From: Candidatus Gastranaerophilales bacterium
GTDB taxonomy: Bacteria > Cyanobacteriota > Vampirovibrionia > Gastranaerophilales > Gastranaerophilaceae
Reading direction: 5' to 3'
DNA: 64,000 bases
NCBI GenBank assembly: GCA_947630045.1
Contig: CANRGC010000004.1
Coordinates: 54,371-118,370 of the forward strand
Shown here: one piece after another, positions 18,466 through 30,067 of the stretch
Position numbering within the stretch: position 1 is the stretch's first letter
How the letters are laid out: the number at the start of each line of letters is the position of its first letter
Position numbers and translations under genes: made by a program
The notes under the pieces: generated by a model
Database searches by the model: none
Seen by the model: only the letters and a program-made list of their open reading frames with translations
Told to the model about the DNA's origin: nothing

Positions 18466-18607
18466 ATGTTATTCTCCTTTGTTATTTGTATTAGCAAACT
18501 TATAAGTCATATGAATTATAAATATTGCTCTTTTTAAGTGTACTTTTTTTATTTTTAGTTATTTTTTTCGAATATTAGCGAGTTTCAGTGCTTTACAATG
18601 TTTAACA

Positions 18608-19045
18608 TTACTTCTCAATTCCGTCCTTGTCAACAAATAAATTTGTTCCGTTTGTAATTAAATTCCATGCCGTTGTGGCTGCCATGCCGACAAGTCCTAT
18701 AGTTTTTACGGTCTTAGATTTCGCAAATAAAGTTACACCTGAGGATATTGCAGTGAGCCAGTTGTCTTTCATACCTTCAAGAGCTCCTCTGAAAAACCCT
18801 TTTATTGCGCCTTTTGCCTCAAACAGTCCGGCGGTTGCGTCACTTTCACGTATTATTTTTTTCATTCCGTCATATTTGTCACTCGGTACGTTAAGAAGCG
18901 AATCGCCCGTGTAATCTCTTATGTCTTTTATTGCAAGTTCTGCTTTTGCACCCGCAATTGCTTGTCTGTATCCCATTCTGCCTGCCTCAATTATATTTGA
19001 AGCAAGCGAGCATATTGCTGCTGTGTTTGCAATGAGTTTAAACAT
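18608..19045 (-). CDS. Small hydrophobic protein between the two HEAT-like genes
   Basis: Not recognised. It has 145 residues, with Ala/Gly-rich hydrophobic stretches at about 4-20 (IANTAAICSLASNII) and 112-130 (TIGLVGMAATTAWNLI). A charged middle contains KDIRDYTGDSLLNVPSDKYD. A weak ribosome-binding site (AGGCGG) precedes the ATG. The gene sits 10 bases downstream of HEAT-like gene 2 and so is probably co-transcribed with it. It may be a membrane or membrane-inserting partner of the HEAT-like proteins. Confidence 0.6.
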   Translation of the reverse strand: MFKLIANTAAICSLASNIIEAGRMGYRQAIAGAKAELAIKDIRDYTGDSLLNVPSDKYDGMKKIIRESDATAGLFEAKGAIKGFFRGALEGMKDNWLTAISSGVTLFAKSKTVKTIGLVGMAATTAWNLITNGTNLFVDKDGIEK

Positions 19046-19055
19046 TTTGTTCCGC

Positions 19056-20105
19056 CTAAGTGTTTGGTGCTACGGGTGCATTTTGCGCACCGTTTTGATT
19101 TAATAAAATTCCCCCTTCCTGAGGAAGTTTATTAAGTGTATTTATGTCGTTTTGAGGCCCGTTTTGCATGGGCATTTCGGGCTGCATATTTTGCATTTGA
19201 AGATTTTGTGCATTTTGATTTAATTCATTATTTTGCAAATTAACGGCGCCCGCAGGGTCATTTTGTCCCACAGAAGCTTTTGCTTGATTTCCGCTCATTT
19301 TAAGAAGAACTTGGGAAGCAAGTGCGGCATCTTCGCCGTAACTTGAATTTGAGCCTTGCATTTGATTTAATATTTGCGCAGTCTCATTGTTTCCGATTGC
19401 ATATCCCGAATCAAGAGCGGTTAAGCCGACAAATTTGACAGTTTCTGAGGGGTCTTGCAAAATTTTATTTAAAAGCGCCGTAAGAGCGGGGTCTTGTTTT
19501 CTTGTTTCATCTTCTTTGAAACGGTCAAAAAGCTCTTTTGCGCCCATTAATCTGATTTTTTTATCCTGAGAATTTAAATAATTTTCAAGAGTTTTAACAT
19601 AATCATCCGTCAAAGGAATTTTTGGTTTATTGTTCTGAATATTTGTTTGATTATCGGGGGCGTTTGATTGCGCCGCAATTCCGTTTTGGTTTTGATTTAA
19701 ATTCATTGTATCAAACGAGTTTAAAGGTTTAGTTTCGTTTGGATTATACCCCTGAGCTTGGGGTTGTTGCTGTATTGGAGCTTGGGGTTGTTGCTGTATT
19801 GGAGCTTGAGGCTGAAAACTCAGATTGTTGTAATTGCAGGGGTAACTGCAAGGAACAGGCTGATAAAAGCCCGATGCAGGGTTCGCCGTAGGATTAAAAA
19901 TTTGAATGTTGACTGCCCCGACGCCTGAAGCGGGGTAAGTCGGATATGTCTGCGGATAAGCCATAGGTGTCTGTAATTGTTGCGCTTGAGGCATACTAAC
20001 CGGTGATTGAGGTTGAACTTGAGGTACGCTAATTGGCGCCTGTTGTTGAATTTGAGGCATATACGGCTGATTTGGTAAATATTGCGGACTGACTTGATTT
20101 TGCAT
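19056..20105 (-). CDS. Pro/Gln-rich protein with HEAT-like helical repeats (copy 2)
   Basis: Same plan as the gene at 17.2 kb. The N-terminus is Gln/Pro-rich (1-130) with AVNIQIFNPTANPAS and a QAPIQQQP repeat. A shorter HEAT-like domain spans about 170-270 (YVKTLENYLNSQDKKIRLMG and KFVGLTALDSGYA). An Asn/Gln-rich tail follows. GGGAG precedes the ATG. There is no signal peptide. The shared NIQIF motif suggests a common docking or targeting signal. Function unknown. Confidence 0.7.
   Translation of the reverse strand: MQNQVSPQYLPNQPYMPQIQQQAPISVPQVQPQSPVSMPQAQQLQTPMAYPQTYPTYPASGVGAVNIQIFNPTANPASGFYQPVPCSYPCNYNNLSFQPQAPIQQQPQAPIQQQPQAQGYNPNETKPLNSFDTMNLNQNQNGIAAQSNAPDNQTNIQNNKPKIPLTDDYVKTLENYLNSQDKKIRLMGAKELFDRFKEDETRKQDPALTALLNKILQDPSETVKFVGLTALDSGYAIGNNETAQILNQMQGSNSSYGEDAALASQVLLKMSGNQAKASVGQNDPAGAVNLQNNELNQNAQNLQMQNMQPEMPMQNGPQNDINTLNKLPQEGGILLNQNGAQNAPVAPNT
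19754..19801. repeat. 24-base tandem repeat, two units, inside HEAT-like gene 2
   Basis: Two exact copies of a 24-base unit starting GAGCTTGGGG, plus a partial third. They encode the QAPIQQQP repeats. Confidence 0.85.
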
Positions 20106-20253
20106 TCTTATAGCTCCCTACAAATTTATAAACTGATAAAGAAAAAAATTTGTGCTAATTTTTTGCCGTTTGTAACAAAATATTAAGCAAACTTTAATAT
20201 AATTTTTATGTTAGAATAATCGCAACAATAAATGCAAATAAAGGAACTTTTAT

Positions 20254-21705
20254 ATGACAACAAACGAACTGAGAGAAAAATATGAAGTCGTTATAGGGCT
20301 TGAAGTTCATGCCCAATTAAAGACTAAATCTAAAATTTTTGCGCCTGACGGAGCTGAATTCGGACACGAACCGAATACTGAAACTTCCCCGATTACTCTC
20401 GGCATGCCGGGTGTTTTGCCCGTTTTAAACAAAGGGGTAGTCGATATGGCAATTCTGGTGGGGCTTGCTTTAAATTCAAAAATAGCAAAAAGATGTAAGT
20501 TCGACAGAAAACAATATTTTTACCCCGATCTTCCAAAGGGATATCAAATTTCACAATACGATGAGCCGATTTGCTCAGGCGGAGAAATTAAAATTTCCAA
20601 TAAAACAATAAAAATTACAAGAGCTCACCTTGAAGAAGACGCAGGAAAACTTGTCCATGCCGGCGCTTCAGGAATATACGGCTCCGCATATTCGCTTGTA
20701 GACCTTAATCGTGCCGGAACTCCGCTTCTTGAAATTGTGTCCGAACCTGATATGAGAAGTTCTGACGAAGCAAGAGAATATATGGAACAGTTAAGGAACA
20801 ATTTAAGATACATAGGCGTTTGCGACGGAAACCTTGAAGAAGGCTCAATGAGATGTGACGCTAATATATCAATTCGCCCCAAAGGTCAAAAAGAATTTGG
20901 CACAAGAGCTGAAATCAAAAATGTAAACAGCTTTAGAGCGCTTCAAAGAGCGATTGAATATGAAATAGACAGACAAATTGAAATCGTTGAAGAAGGCGGA
21001 CAAGTTGTTCAAGAAACAAGACTTTGGGATGATAACAAGGGCATTACAAGCTCTATGAGAGGAAAAGAAGACGCCCACGATTACAGATATTTTCCCGAAC
21101 CCGACTTAATGCCGTTAGAAATAGACGACGAGTGGATTGAAAGAGTCAAAAAGACCATGCCCGAACTTCCGAAAGCAAAGGTTGAAAGATATATGGGACT
21201 TGGGCTTTCCGAATACGATGCAAATGTCATAGTAAATCAAATGGATTTAGCACTTTTTTATGATGAAGTTATAAAAGGCGATGTTAACCCTAAAGTGGCT
21301 TCAAACTTCTTAATGGGCGAAATTGCAGCCTTCTTAAAAGAAGAAAAAATTTCAATCAACGAGTCAAAATTAACCGTTCAAAACTTCCAAAACCTTCTTC
21401 AATTGCTTGAAAAAGGAACAATTTCAAACAACATCGCAAAATCTCTTGTTGTTGAAATTTTAAAAACCGGAGAAGACGCAAAAGCGCTTGTCGAAAAGAA
21501 AGGCTTAAGCGTAATGAATGATGACGGCGCAATTTTAGCCGTTATTCAAAAGGTTTTGAGCGAAAACAAATCTCAGGTGGAAGCTTATAAAAACGGTAAA
21601 GATAAGCTTTTCGGATTTTTTGTCGGTCAAGTCATGAAAGAAACAAAAGGAAGGGCAAACCCGAAAACCTTAAACGAACTTTTGAAAAAAGAGTTGGAAA
21701 AATAA
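20254..21705 (+). CDS. gatB: Aspartyl/glutamyl-tRNA(Asn/Gln) amidotransferase subunit B
   Basis: Part of the GatCAB complex, which converts Glu-tRNA(Gln) and Asp-tRNA(Asn) to the amidated forms. YEVVIGLEVHAQLKTKSKIF at the start, YPDLPKGYQISQYDEPIC and SMRCDANISIRP are diagnostic. The C-terminal YqeY-like helical domain is complete at 483 residues. AAGGAAC precedes the ATG. gatA and gatC are not nearby. A strong terminator follows directly. Confidence 0.97.
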   Translation: MTTNELREKYEVVIGLEVHAQLKTKSKIFAPDGAEFGHEPNTETSPITLGMPGVLPVLNKGVVDMAILVGLALNSKIAKRCKFDRKQYFYPDLPKGYQISQYDEPICSGGEIKISNKTIKITRAHLEEDAGKLVHAGASGIYGSAYSLVDLNRAGTPLLEIVSEPDMRSSDEAREYMEQLRNNLRYIGVCDGNLEEGSMRCDANISIRPKGQKEFGTRAEIKNVNSFRALQRAIEYEIDRQIEIVEEGGQVVQETRLWDDNKGITSSMRGKEDAHDYRYFPEPDLMPLEIDDEWIERVKKTMPELPKAKVERYMGLGLSEYDANVIVNQMDLALFYDEVIKGDVNPKVASNFLMGEIAAFLKEEKISINESKLTVQNFQNLLQLLEKGTISNNIAKSLVVEILKTGEDAKALVEKKGLSVMNDDGAILAVIQKVLSENKSQVEAYKNGKDKLFGFFVGQVMKETKGRANPKTLNELLKKELEK

Positions 21706-21713
21706 ATTTACTG

Positions 21714-21736
21714 CCGCCCTGTCGGGCGGTTTTTTT
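21714..21736 (+). terminator. gatB terminator
   Basis: CCGCCC and GGGCGG are separated by a TGTC loop and followed by seven Ts. Confidence 0.93.
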
Positions 21737-21782
21737 AATAAAAAAGGTATATTTCAACCGTTATTGATTAATTTTTTTGTTT

Positions 21783-21810
21783 TTGTTAGCATTTTTTATG
21801 TTGATAAAAT
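21783..21810 (+). promoter_or_regulatory. Promoter of tRNA-Leu
   Basis: TTGTTA (21783-21788), a 16-base spacer and TAAAAT (21805-21810), about 13 bases before the mature tRNA end. Confidence 0.5.
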
Positions 21811-21823
21811 AATATTTTATTTC

Positions 21824-21909
21824 GCCGATGTGATGAAATTGGTAGACGTGCCAGACTCAAAATCTGGTGTGGTTCACCCCACGTGCCGGTTCGAGTCCGG
21901 CCATCGGCA
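21824..21909 (+). tRNA. tRNA-Leu (anticodon CAA)
   Basis: Acceptor arms GCCGATG and CATCGGC pair fully. The anticodon stem CCAGA/TCTGG encloses a CTCAAAA loop, giving anticodon CAA (UUG codons). A long variable arm typical of leucine tRNAs and the GGTTCGAGTCC T-arm are present. The discriminator is A. CCA is not encoded. Confidence 0.96.
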
Positions 21910-22043
21910 TTTTTTGTGCCAAAATTTATTTTTTGAAAATTTTTATAAAATTTTGGCTGTTTCTTTTTTTGAAAAAAGATATTTTTGTGTTTAAATGGTG
22001 TTAAAACAGGAAAGTTCAGATTTCTTAAAAGGATAGGGTTTAC

Positions 22044-24047
22044 ATGAAAAAAATTGATGAAAAAACGATTAATGCAATGAGAATTTTATCAGCCGATTCA
22101 ATTCAAAAAGCAAAATCAGGACACCCCGGAATGCCTCTGGGCGCTTCACCGATTGTTTATACACTTTATGCAAACCACCTGAACTTTAACCCCAAAGAGC
22201 CAAATATGCAAAACAGGGACAGGTTTATTTTGTCGGCAGGACATGCCTCGATGCTTTTATATTCAATAAATCACCTCTTTGGATATGACATAAAAATGTC
22301 TGATATTAAAAATTTCAGACAGTATGGCTCAATCACCCCCGGACACCCCGAATACGGGCAAACTCCCGGAGTTGAAGCTACAACCGGACCTCTTGGAGCA
22401 GGCGCCGCTATGGCTGTCGGAATGGCAATAGCAGAGGCTCACCTTGCTTCCGTATTCAATAAGCCCGACTATAAAATTATTGATAATTATACATACGTGC
22501 TTGTCGGGGACGGATGTATGATGGAAGGCGTTTCAAACGAAGTTTTCTCTCTTGCGGGAACTTTAAACCTCGACAAGTTAATTGTTTTATACGATTCAAA
22601 CAACATAACAATCGAAGGAAAATGTGACCTTGCCTTCAGAGAAAATTCAATAAAAAGAATGCAAAGCTACGGCTTTTATACTCAAGAAGTCAAAAACGGC
22701 AACAATATTGACGACATAAACAAAGCAATCGAAAAAGCAAAAAAACAAAACAGACCTTCGTTTATTAAAATTAACACTCAAATCGGCTACGGCTGCCCTA
22801 AAAAACAAGGCACAAGCGCATGTCATGGCGAACCTTTGGGGGAAGACAACGTTAAAGAATTAAGAAAAACCCTCATGTGGGAATATGACGAGCCGTTTTA
22901 TATTCCCGACGATGTTTATGAACATTGCAAAAAGCTTTTAGAGCCAAAATTAAAAGCTCAGGAAAAATATAAAAATATGAAAGAAGAATATTTTGAAAAA
23001 TTTCCTGAAATGAAAGATTTATGGAACGAATATTTTAATTCAGACCTTGAAAATTTAATAAATGACCCTTCAATTTGGGTTTCGGATGTAAAAAATAAAG
23101 CCACAAGAACATCTTCGGGCGAAATTTTAAACAAATTAAAAGACAGAGTTAAAAACTTAATCGGCGGTTCTGCCGACCTTGCACCTTCAAATAAAACCGA
23201 AATGAAAGGGCTTGGAAGCTTTTCTAAAGAAAACAGAGGCGGAAGAAACATTCATTTTGGTGTCCGTGAAATCGGTATGGCGGGCATTGCTAACGGAATT
23301 TCATTATATGGCGGATTAAGGGTTTTTGTATCGACATTTTTTGTATTCAGTGACTTTTTGAAGCCTATGGCAAGGCTTTCGGCGTTAATGGGTTTGCCCG
23401 TGACATATATTTTTACCCACGATTCAATCGGGGTTGGAGAAGACGGCCCGACGCATGAACCCGTTGAACATCTTGCAACATTTCGTTCAATGCCAAATTT
23501 TGTAACATTCAGACCCGCAGACGAAAAAGAAACCATTGCGGCTTGGAAATTTATTTTAACCCATAAGACAACCCCTGTTGCGCTTGTCTTATCAAGGCAA
23601 AACCTTCCTCAGCTTGAAAAAACAAGCGATGAAGCAATAAAAGGCGCTTATATTGTTGAAAAAGAAACAAAAAATGAACCTGATTTAATTATTGTGGCTT
23701 CGGGTTCCGAATTAAAACTTGCAATTGAAGGCAGAAAGGCGCTTTTAGAAGAAGGAATTGACGCCAGAGTTGTTTCAATGCCTTCCATGGAACTTTACGG
23801 CATGCAAACAAAAGAATACAAAGACAGCGTTCTTCCCTCAAGCAATTGGAAACGCCTTATAATTGAGGCAGGTTCCCGTTTCGGCTGGGGAAGATATATG
23901 GGCGTTAAAGGAAAATCTATCACAATGGAAAGTTTCGGCGCTTCTGCCCCCGGAGAAGTTTTGTTTGAAAAATTCGGTTTTACTGTCGAAAATGTTGTTA
24001 AAGTTGCCCATGAACTTTTACAAGAAAGCGAAAATTTGATAAAATAA
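22044..24047 (+). CDS. tkt: Transketolase
   Basis: Thiamine-diphosphate enzyme that moves two-carbon units between sugar phosphates in the pentose phosphate pathway. The N-terminal KSGHPGMPLG, the ThDP/Mg motif VGDGCMMEG and the central HDSIGVGEDGPTHEPVEHL are present. The full length is 667 residues. AAAGGAT lies before the ATG. The next gene starts four bases after the stop, so the two form a unit. Confidence 0.97.
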   Translation: MKKIDEKTINAMRILSADSIQKAKSGHPGMPLGASPIVYTLYANHLNFNPKEPNMQNRDRFILSAGHASMLLYSINHLFGYDIKMSDIKNFRQYGSITPGHPEYGQTPGVEATTGPLGAGAAMAVGMAIAEAHLASVFNKPDYKIIDNYTYVLVGDGCMMEGVSNEVFSLAGTLNLDKLIVLYDSNNITIEGKCDLAFRENSIKRMQSYGFYTQEVKNGNNIDDINKAIEKAKKQNRPSFIKINTQIGYGCPKKQGTSACHGEPLGEDNVKELRKTLMWEYDEPFYIPDDVYEHCKKLLEPKLKAQEKYKNMKEEYFEKFPEMKDLWNEYFNSDLENLINDPSIWVSDVKNKATRTSSGEILNKLKDRVKNLIGGSADLAPSNKTEMKGLGSFSKENRGGRNIHFGVREIGMAGIANGISLYGGLRVFVSTFFVFSDFLKPMARLSALMGLPVTYIFTHDSIGVGEDGPTHEPVEHLATFRSMPNFVTFRPADEKETIAAWKFILTHKTTPVALVLSRQNLPQLEKTSDEAIKGAYIVEKETKNEPDLIIVASGSELKLAIEGRKALLEEGIDARVVSMPSMELYGMQTKEYKDSVLPSSNWKRLIIEAGSRFGWGRYMGVKGKSITMESFGASAPGEVLFEKFGFTVENVVKVAHELLQESENLIK

Positions 24048-24051
24048 AGCA

Positions 24052-25572
24052 ATGGAAAATTATCAAAAAGCTTTTGAATTTTATAAACAAAAAAAGTATG
24101 ATGAAGCAATTAAGGCTTTATCTTTAATCAAAGAAAACGAGCAAAATTTTGAAACAAAAGGTCTTTTTGGGCTTTGCCTTTATGAAAGTCAAAACTATGA
24201 CCTTGCGCTTAATTATTTAATAGATTCAATTGTTGAAAAATACAATGAAAAATATGCAAAAGTTATAGAAAAAATTCTTCTTTCAAAAAAAGATTATAAG
24301 GCTCTTTTAGGCTTAAAAATGATGATGTACGAAGGGCAAAAGGGCAATATTGAGCTTTTAAGAGAAATAACAAAATGTGCTCAAAAAATAAAGAGTTATG
24401 ATATTGCAATTCAATATTTCAAAATTCTTCTTGAAAAAGACCCGAAAGATTACGTCGCTTGGAATAATTTAGGCTTGATTTATGAAGAAATCGGCGAACA
24501 CAAAAAAGCTTACGGTTGTTATAAAAAATCGCTTTCGCTAAAAGATTTTTTCAGCCCGAATTTTAATCTCGGCATAATGTCAAGAAAATTACATTTATTT
24601 GAAGATTCGATAGAATATCTGAAAAAGGCGGTAAAACAAAACCCGACATCCCCCCAGCCAAAATATTCGCTTGCAATGAGCTATTTAATGTTGAAAGACT
24701 TTAAAAACGGTTATCCGCTCTATTCAAACCATATGACAAAAATTATGCCTTCGTTTTACAGAAACGAATGGGACGGCACAAAACATCAGGACAAGTCGGT
24801 TTGCGTTTTTGCAACGGGCGGTCTTGGCGATATGATTATGTTTTCAAGATATTTTGAATATTTAAAAGACTGTTTTAAAACAATATATGTGCTTCTTCCC
24901 CTGACATTACATTCAATTATCAAAAGAAGTTTCCCTTACGTTACCCCGCTTGATTCGGATGTAATTTTCGGAAGATACGATTTTGCAACAACCCCTATGC
25001 ATATTTTAAAATTTTTCAACCTTGATTTTAACTTTTTTGTTCCGAAAACAGACGGATTTCTAATTCCTGACGAAGAAAAAAGCCTCTCTTTTCAAAAAAA
25101 ACTTTTTTCAAACAATAAACTTAAAATCGGAATTAATTTTCACGGGAACAGAGAAGGGACAAGAACCTTTTTTAACCGTTCCATGCCAATAGAGGCGCTT
25201 GAGCCCGTTTTTGAAAAGTTTAAAGATAAAGCGGTGTTTTATTCCGTTCAAAAGGATGAAAGCCACACGGAGTGTGCAAAATATCCGTTTATTGTTGACC
25301 TTTATGATGAAATTAACGATTTTGATGACACGGCTTCAATTTTAAAAAATCTCGATTTGCTTATTTCAATTGATTCTTCGCCTGTTCATATGGCAGGGGC
25401 AATCGGGCTTAAAACTTTTATGCTTCTTCCTTATGCAAACGAATGGCGCTGGTTTGTTGATGATAATAAAACGGTCTGGTATGATTCCGTTGAGCTTTTC
25501 AGACAAGATGAAGAAGGCGACTGGAATTCAGCCGTTAAAAAAGTTTTAGACAAAATGACATCTATATATTAA
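24052..25572 (+). CDS. TPR protein with a GT9/GT41-like glycosyltransferase domain
   Basis: The first 220 residues are tetratricopeptide-like helical repeats (for example KDYVAWNNLGLIYEEIGEHKKAY). The rest resembles a GT-B glycosyltransferase of the heptosyltransferase type. VFATGGLGDMIMFSRYFEYL matches the N-terminal nucleotide-sugar fold, and LLISIDSSPVHMAGAIGLKT matches the donor-binding loop. It follows tkt by four bases without its own ribosome-binding site. Homologues are sometimes implicated in protein or flagellin glycosylation, but the acceptor here is unknown. The last 11 bases overlap convergent deoB. Confidence 0.75.
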   Translation: MENYQKAFEFYKQKKYDEAIKALSLIKENEQNFETKGLFGLCLYESQNYDLALNYLIDSIVEKYNEKYAKVIEKILLSKKDYKALLGLKMMMYEGQKGNIELLREITKCAQKIKSYDIAIQYFKILLEKDPKDYVAWNNLGLIYEEIGEHKKAYGCYKKSLSLKDFFSPNFNLGIMSRKLHLFEDSIEYLKKAVKQNPTSPQPKYSLAMSYLMLKDFKNGYPLYSNHMTKIMPSFYRNEWDGTKHQDKSVCVFATGGLGDMIMFSRYFEYLKDCFKTIYVLLPLTLHSIIKRSFPYVTPLDSDVIFGRYDFATTPMHILKFFNLDFNFFVPKTDGFLIPDEEKSLSFQKKLFSNNKLKIGINFHGNREGTRTFFNRSMPIEALEPVFEKFKDKAVFYSVQKDESHTECAKYPFIVDLYDEINDFDDTASILKNLDLLISIDSSPVHMAGAIGLKTFMLLPYANEWRWFVDDNKTVWYDSVELFRQDEEGDWNSAVKKVLDKMTSIY

Positions 25573-26692
25573 GCCATTCGCATACTCTTTGGCTGACATA
25601 TGAAAAGCTGTCTTTTTCCCCGATTGTACCGCCTTTTAAGTTTTTGTTATATATAATTATGGGAACCATTTCTCTTGTATGGTCAGTTCCCTTATATGTA
25701 GGGTCACAGCCATGATCTGCAGTTATTATTAAAATATCATCATCAGTCATATTCTCAATAAATTCGGGCAAATAATCGTCAAACTGTTCAATTGCGTTTT
25801 TATATCCGATAAAATCTCTCCTGTGCCCGTATAACATATCAGTATCCACAAGGTTTGTAAAAATCAGGCTTGAAGATTTTTTGTTTTTAATTGACTCTAA
25901 AGTTGCGCACAAACCGTCGGTGTTTCCGCCTGTAGGGATGTGTTCATCTATTCCATGCCCACAGAAAATGTCTTTAATTTTTCCTATTGCAAGAACCTTT
26001 CCGCCCGATTTTTGAACCCTGTCAAGCAAAGTGTCGGAAGGCGGGGGAACCGAATAGTCATGCCTGAATTTTCCTATTCGTGTCGGTTTTTTATCTATAA
26101 CTCTATACGGGCGGGCGATAACTCTTGATATTCCATAACCGTTATCTAAAATTTCTCTTGCCGTTTTGCACCAATCGTAAAGGGTTTCAAGCGGAATTAA
26201 ATCAATATCTGCGGCAATTTGAAAAACGCTGTCTGCCGATGTATACACGATTGGAAATTTTGTTTTATGGTGTTCTTCGTTTAATTCTTCGATAATTTTT
26301 GTGCCGGAAGCGGGGTAATTTCCTAATATCCCCTTGCAGCCGGTTTTTTCGATAAATTCTTCAATCATATTTTTCGGAAAATTTATATATGTCCTGAACG
26401 GATTATCCAAAACAAGCCCCGCAATTTCCCAATGACCCGTTGTTGTGTCTTTCCCCTTTGATTTTGCTTTCATTATTCCGTATTGGGCAACAGGAGAGTC
26501 GGTTTTTTTAACCCCTTTTATATCTTTAATGTTTCCAAGCCCCATTTTCTCAAGGTTTGGAACGTTTAGCCCGCCTGATTTTTCCGCCAAATTTACAAGG
26601 GTGTTTACACAAGGCTCATCGTTAAACTCAAGACAGTCAGGCATTGCCCCTATTCCCATGGAATCAATTACCACTATTATTGCACGTTTCAA
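25562..26692 (-). CDS. deoB: Phosphopentomutase
   Basis: Interconverts (deoxy)ribose 1- and 5-phosphates in nucleoside salvage. VIDSMGIGAMPD at the N-terminus, GKDTTTGHWE around the phosphothreonine, and ITADHGCDPTYKGTDHTRE with metal-binding His and Asp residues at the C-terminus identify the alkaline-phosphatase-superfamily enzyme. At 376 residues it is slightly short but complete. The start overlaps the stop of the decarboxylase gene by four bases. Confidence 0.96.
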   Translation of the reverse strand: MKRAIIVVIDSMGIGAMPDCLEFNDEPCVNTLVNLAEKSGGLNVPNLEKMGLGNIKDIKGVKKTDSPVAQYGIMKAKSKGKDTTTGHWEIAGLVLDNPFRTYINFPKNMIEEFIEKTGCKGILGNYPASGTKIIEELNEEHHKTKFPIVYTSADSVFQIAADIDLIPLETLYDWCKTAREILDNGYGISRVIARPYRVIDKKPTRIGKFRHDYSVPPPSDTLLDRVQKSGGKVLAIGKIKDIFCGHGIDEHIPTGGNTDGLCATLESIKNKKSSSLIFTNLVDTDMLYGHRRDFIGYKNAIEQFDDYLPEFIENMTDDDILIITADHGCDPTYKGTDHTREMVPIIIYNKNLKGGTIGEKDSFSYVSQRVCEWLNI

Positions 26693-28032
26693 AGCTTTAT
26701 TACCCCCGTATTTTCATCCAAATATTCCATATGCCACTCTTGAATTGCTTCTCCGGAGTATAAAATGCCAAACCCCGGCGGGTATGGAATAATTGATTTT
26801 GAACTTATCATAAGTTCCGAATTTTCTCTGTTTACAAAAGTTTCTTTCCCGTAAAATGCTGCACAGGGCGCCATTTTAACAAGCGGCGGCGGCTGAAACT
26901 TTGCTTTGGGGATATAATTTTCCTCAATTTTTTCTTCAAGAATTCTAATCAAAGCAACCTTTAGTTTATCCAATTTTGACTTTGTTGTTCCGACGCCGAG
27001 AAGGAAAAGCGCCCCAAAATCGTTGTTTAATTCGTCTTCTATTCCGTATTTTTCATACAAAATTTCAGAAAGTCTGTTTCCGCTCATTCCTTCTATTTTA
27101 ATGAAAAGTTTTGTTATATCCTGCATTTTAGAGTCTAAAAACTTAACTCTTGTATCTTTAAAATATTTTTTAAAGTTTATAATATCTAAAACCAAATCGT
27201 CGATTGATTTTAAGCCCTCTTTTGAATTTAAAAAGTTTATATTTTCTTCAATAACGGCAAGCAAAGGGTAAGAAGGGCTTGTCGTATGGAAAAGATTTAA
27301 AGATTTTTGTAAATCATCAACGCTTATCCCCTTGCAGCTTTTTGACATATGCAAAAGAGCACACTGGTTTAGAGCGCCTGCATTTTTGTGAAGGGAATTT
27401 ACGGAAAAGTCTGCACCCGACTCAATTGCGCTTTTCGGAAAACTTTCAGAAAAATTAAAAAGGCTTCCATGCGCCTCGTCAACAATGAGATAGGTGTTAT
27501 ACTGTTTACAAATTCGTGCAATTTCTTCAATATCGGAACAAACGCCCTCATATGTCGGGTTTGTCATTATAAAAGCACGATAATCATTTAATTTTAGCTG
27601 ATTTTCAAGCTCAGATGGGCTAATCTCTCCATAAACACCAAATTCTTTTGAAATTTCAGATTTTGTATCGGGCATAAACCAGCTTACTTCCGCATTTGTT
27701 ATAACCGCCCCGCTATACACCGATTTATGGCAGTTTCTTGCAATTAAAATTTTATCAAGCGGGCGAATAACCGCTTTCATAATGGCAAGAATGCCTGTGG
27801 TTGAGCCTTGTGTTAAAAAGAAAGTTTGTGCGGAATTATATATCTCGCTTGCCTTAAATTGTGCTTTTCTTATCACACCTTTCGGGTCCGAGAGATTGTC
27901 AAACCCTTCTATTTCAGATAAATCTCTTTTGTAAAATTCGCTTAACTCTTTAAAAAACAGGCTTTTTTGCCCGTGAGTCGGAGTGGTGAAAAGCGTTTTT
28001 TTGTTAGAGGTGATTAATTTCCATAAATTCAT
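26689..28032 (-). CDS. Orn/Lys/Arg decarboxylase-family PLP enzyme
   Basis: Fold-type I pyridoxal-phosphate decarboxylase, probably acting on arginine, lysine or ornithine in polyamine synthesis. VDEAHGS (Asp185, His188) and the PLP lysine in NSLHKNAGALNQ (Lys216) are the family landmarks, with a STTGILAIMKAV phosphate loop near residue 77. Its 447 residues correspond to the short Gram-positive/cyanobacterial type without the wing domain. It is divergent from ligA with only 23 bases between start codons, and no clear ribosome-binding site lies at usable distance. Substrate unknown. Confidence 0.85.
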   Translation of the reverse strand: MNLWKLITSNKKTLFTTPTHGQKSLFFKELSEFYKRDLSEIEGFDNLSDPKGVIRKAQFKASEIYNSAQTFFLTQGSTTGILAIMKAVIRPLDKILIARNCHKSVYSGAVITNAEVSWFMPDTKSEISKEFGVYGEISPSELENQLKLNDYRAFIMTNPTYEGVCSDIEEIARICKQYNTYLIVDEAHGSLFNFSESFPKSAIESGADFSVNSLHKNAGALNQCALLHMSKSCKGISVDDLQKSLNLFHTTSPSYPLLAVIEENINFLNSKEGLKSIDDLVLDIINFKKYFKDTRVKFLDSKMQDITKLFIKIEGMSGNRLSEILYEKYGIEDELNNDFGALFLLGVGTTKSKLDKLKVALIRILEEKIEENYIPKAKFQPPPLVKMAPCAAFYGKETFVNRENSELMISSKSIIPYPPGFGILYSGEAIQEWHMEYLDENTGVIKL

Positions 28033-28034
28033 AA

Positions 28035-30062
<2,028 letters not shown>

Positions 30063-30067
30063 ATTTT

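Noticed and set aside
21764..21994. 76-residue frame across tRNA-Leu
   Set aside because: It reads straight through the tRNA gene (KLVDVPDSKSG is the tRNA sequence translated); a known false-gene artefact.
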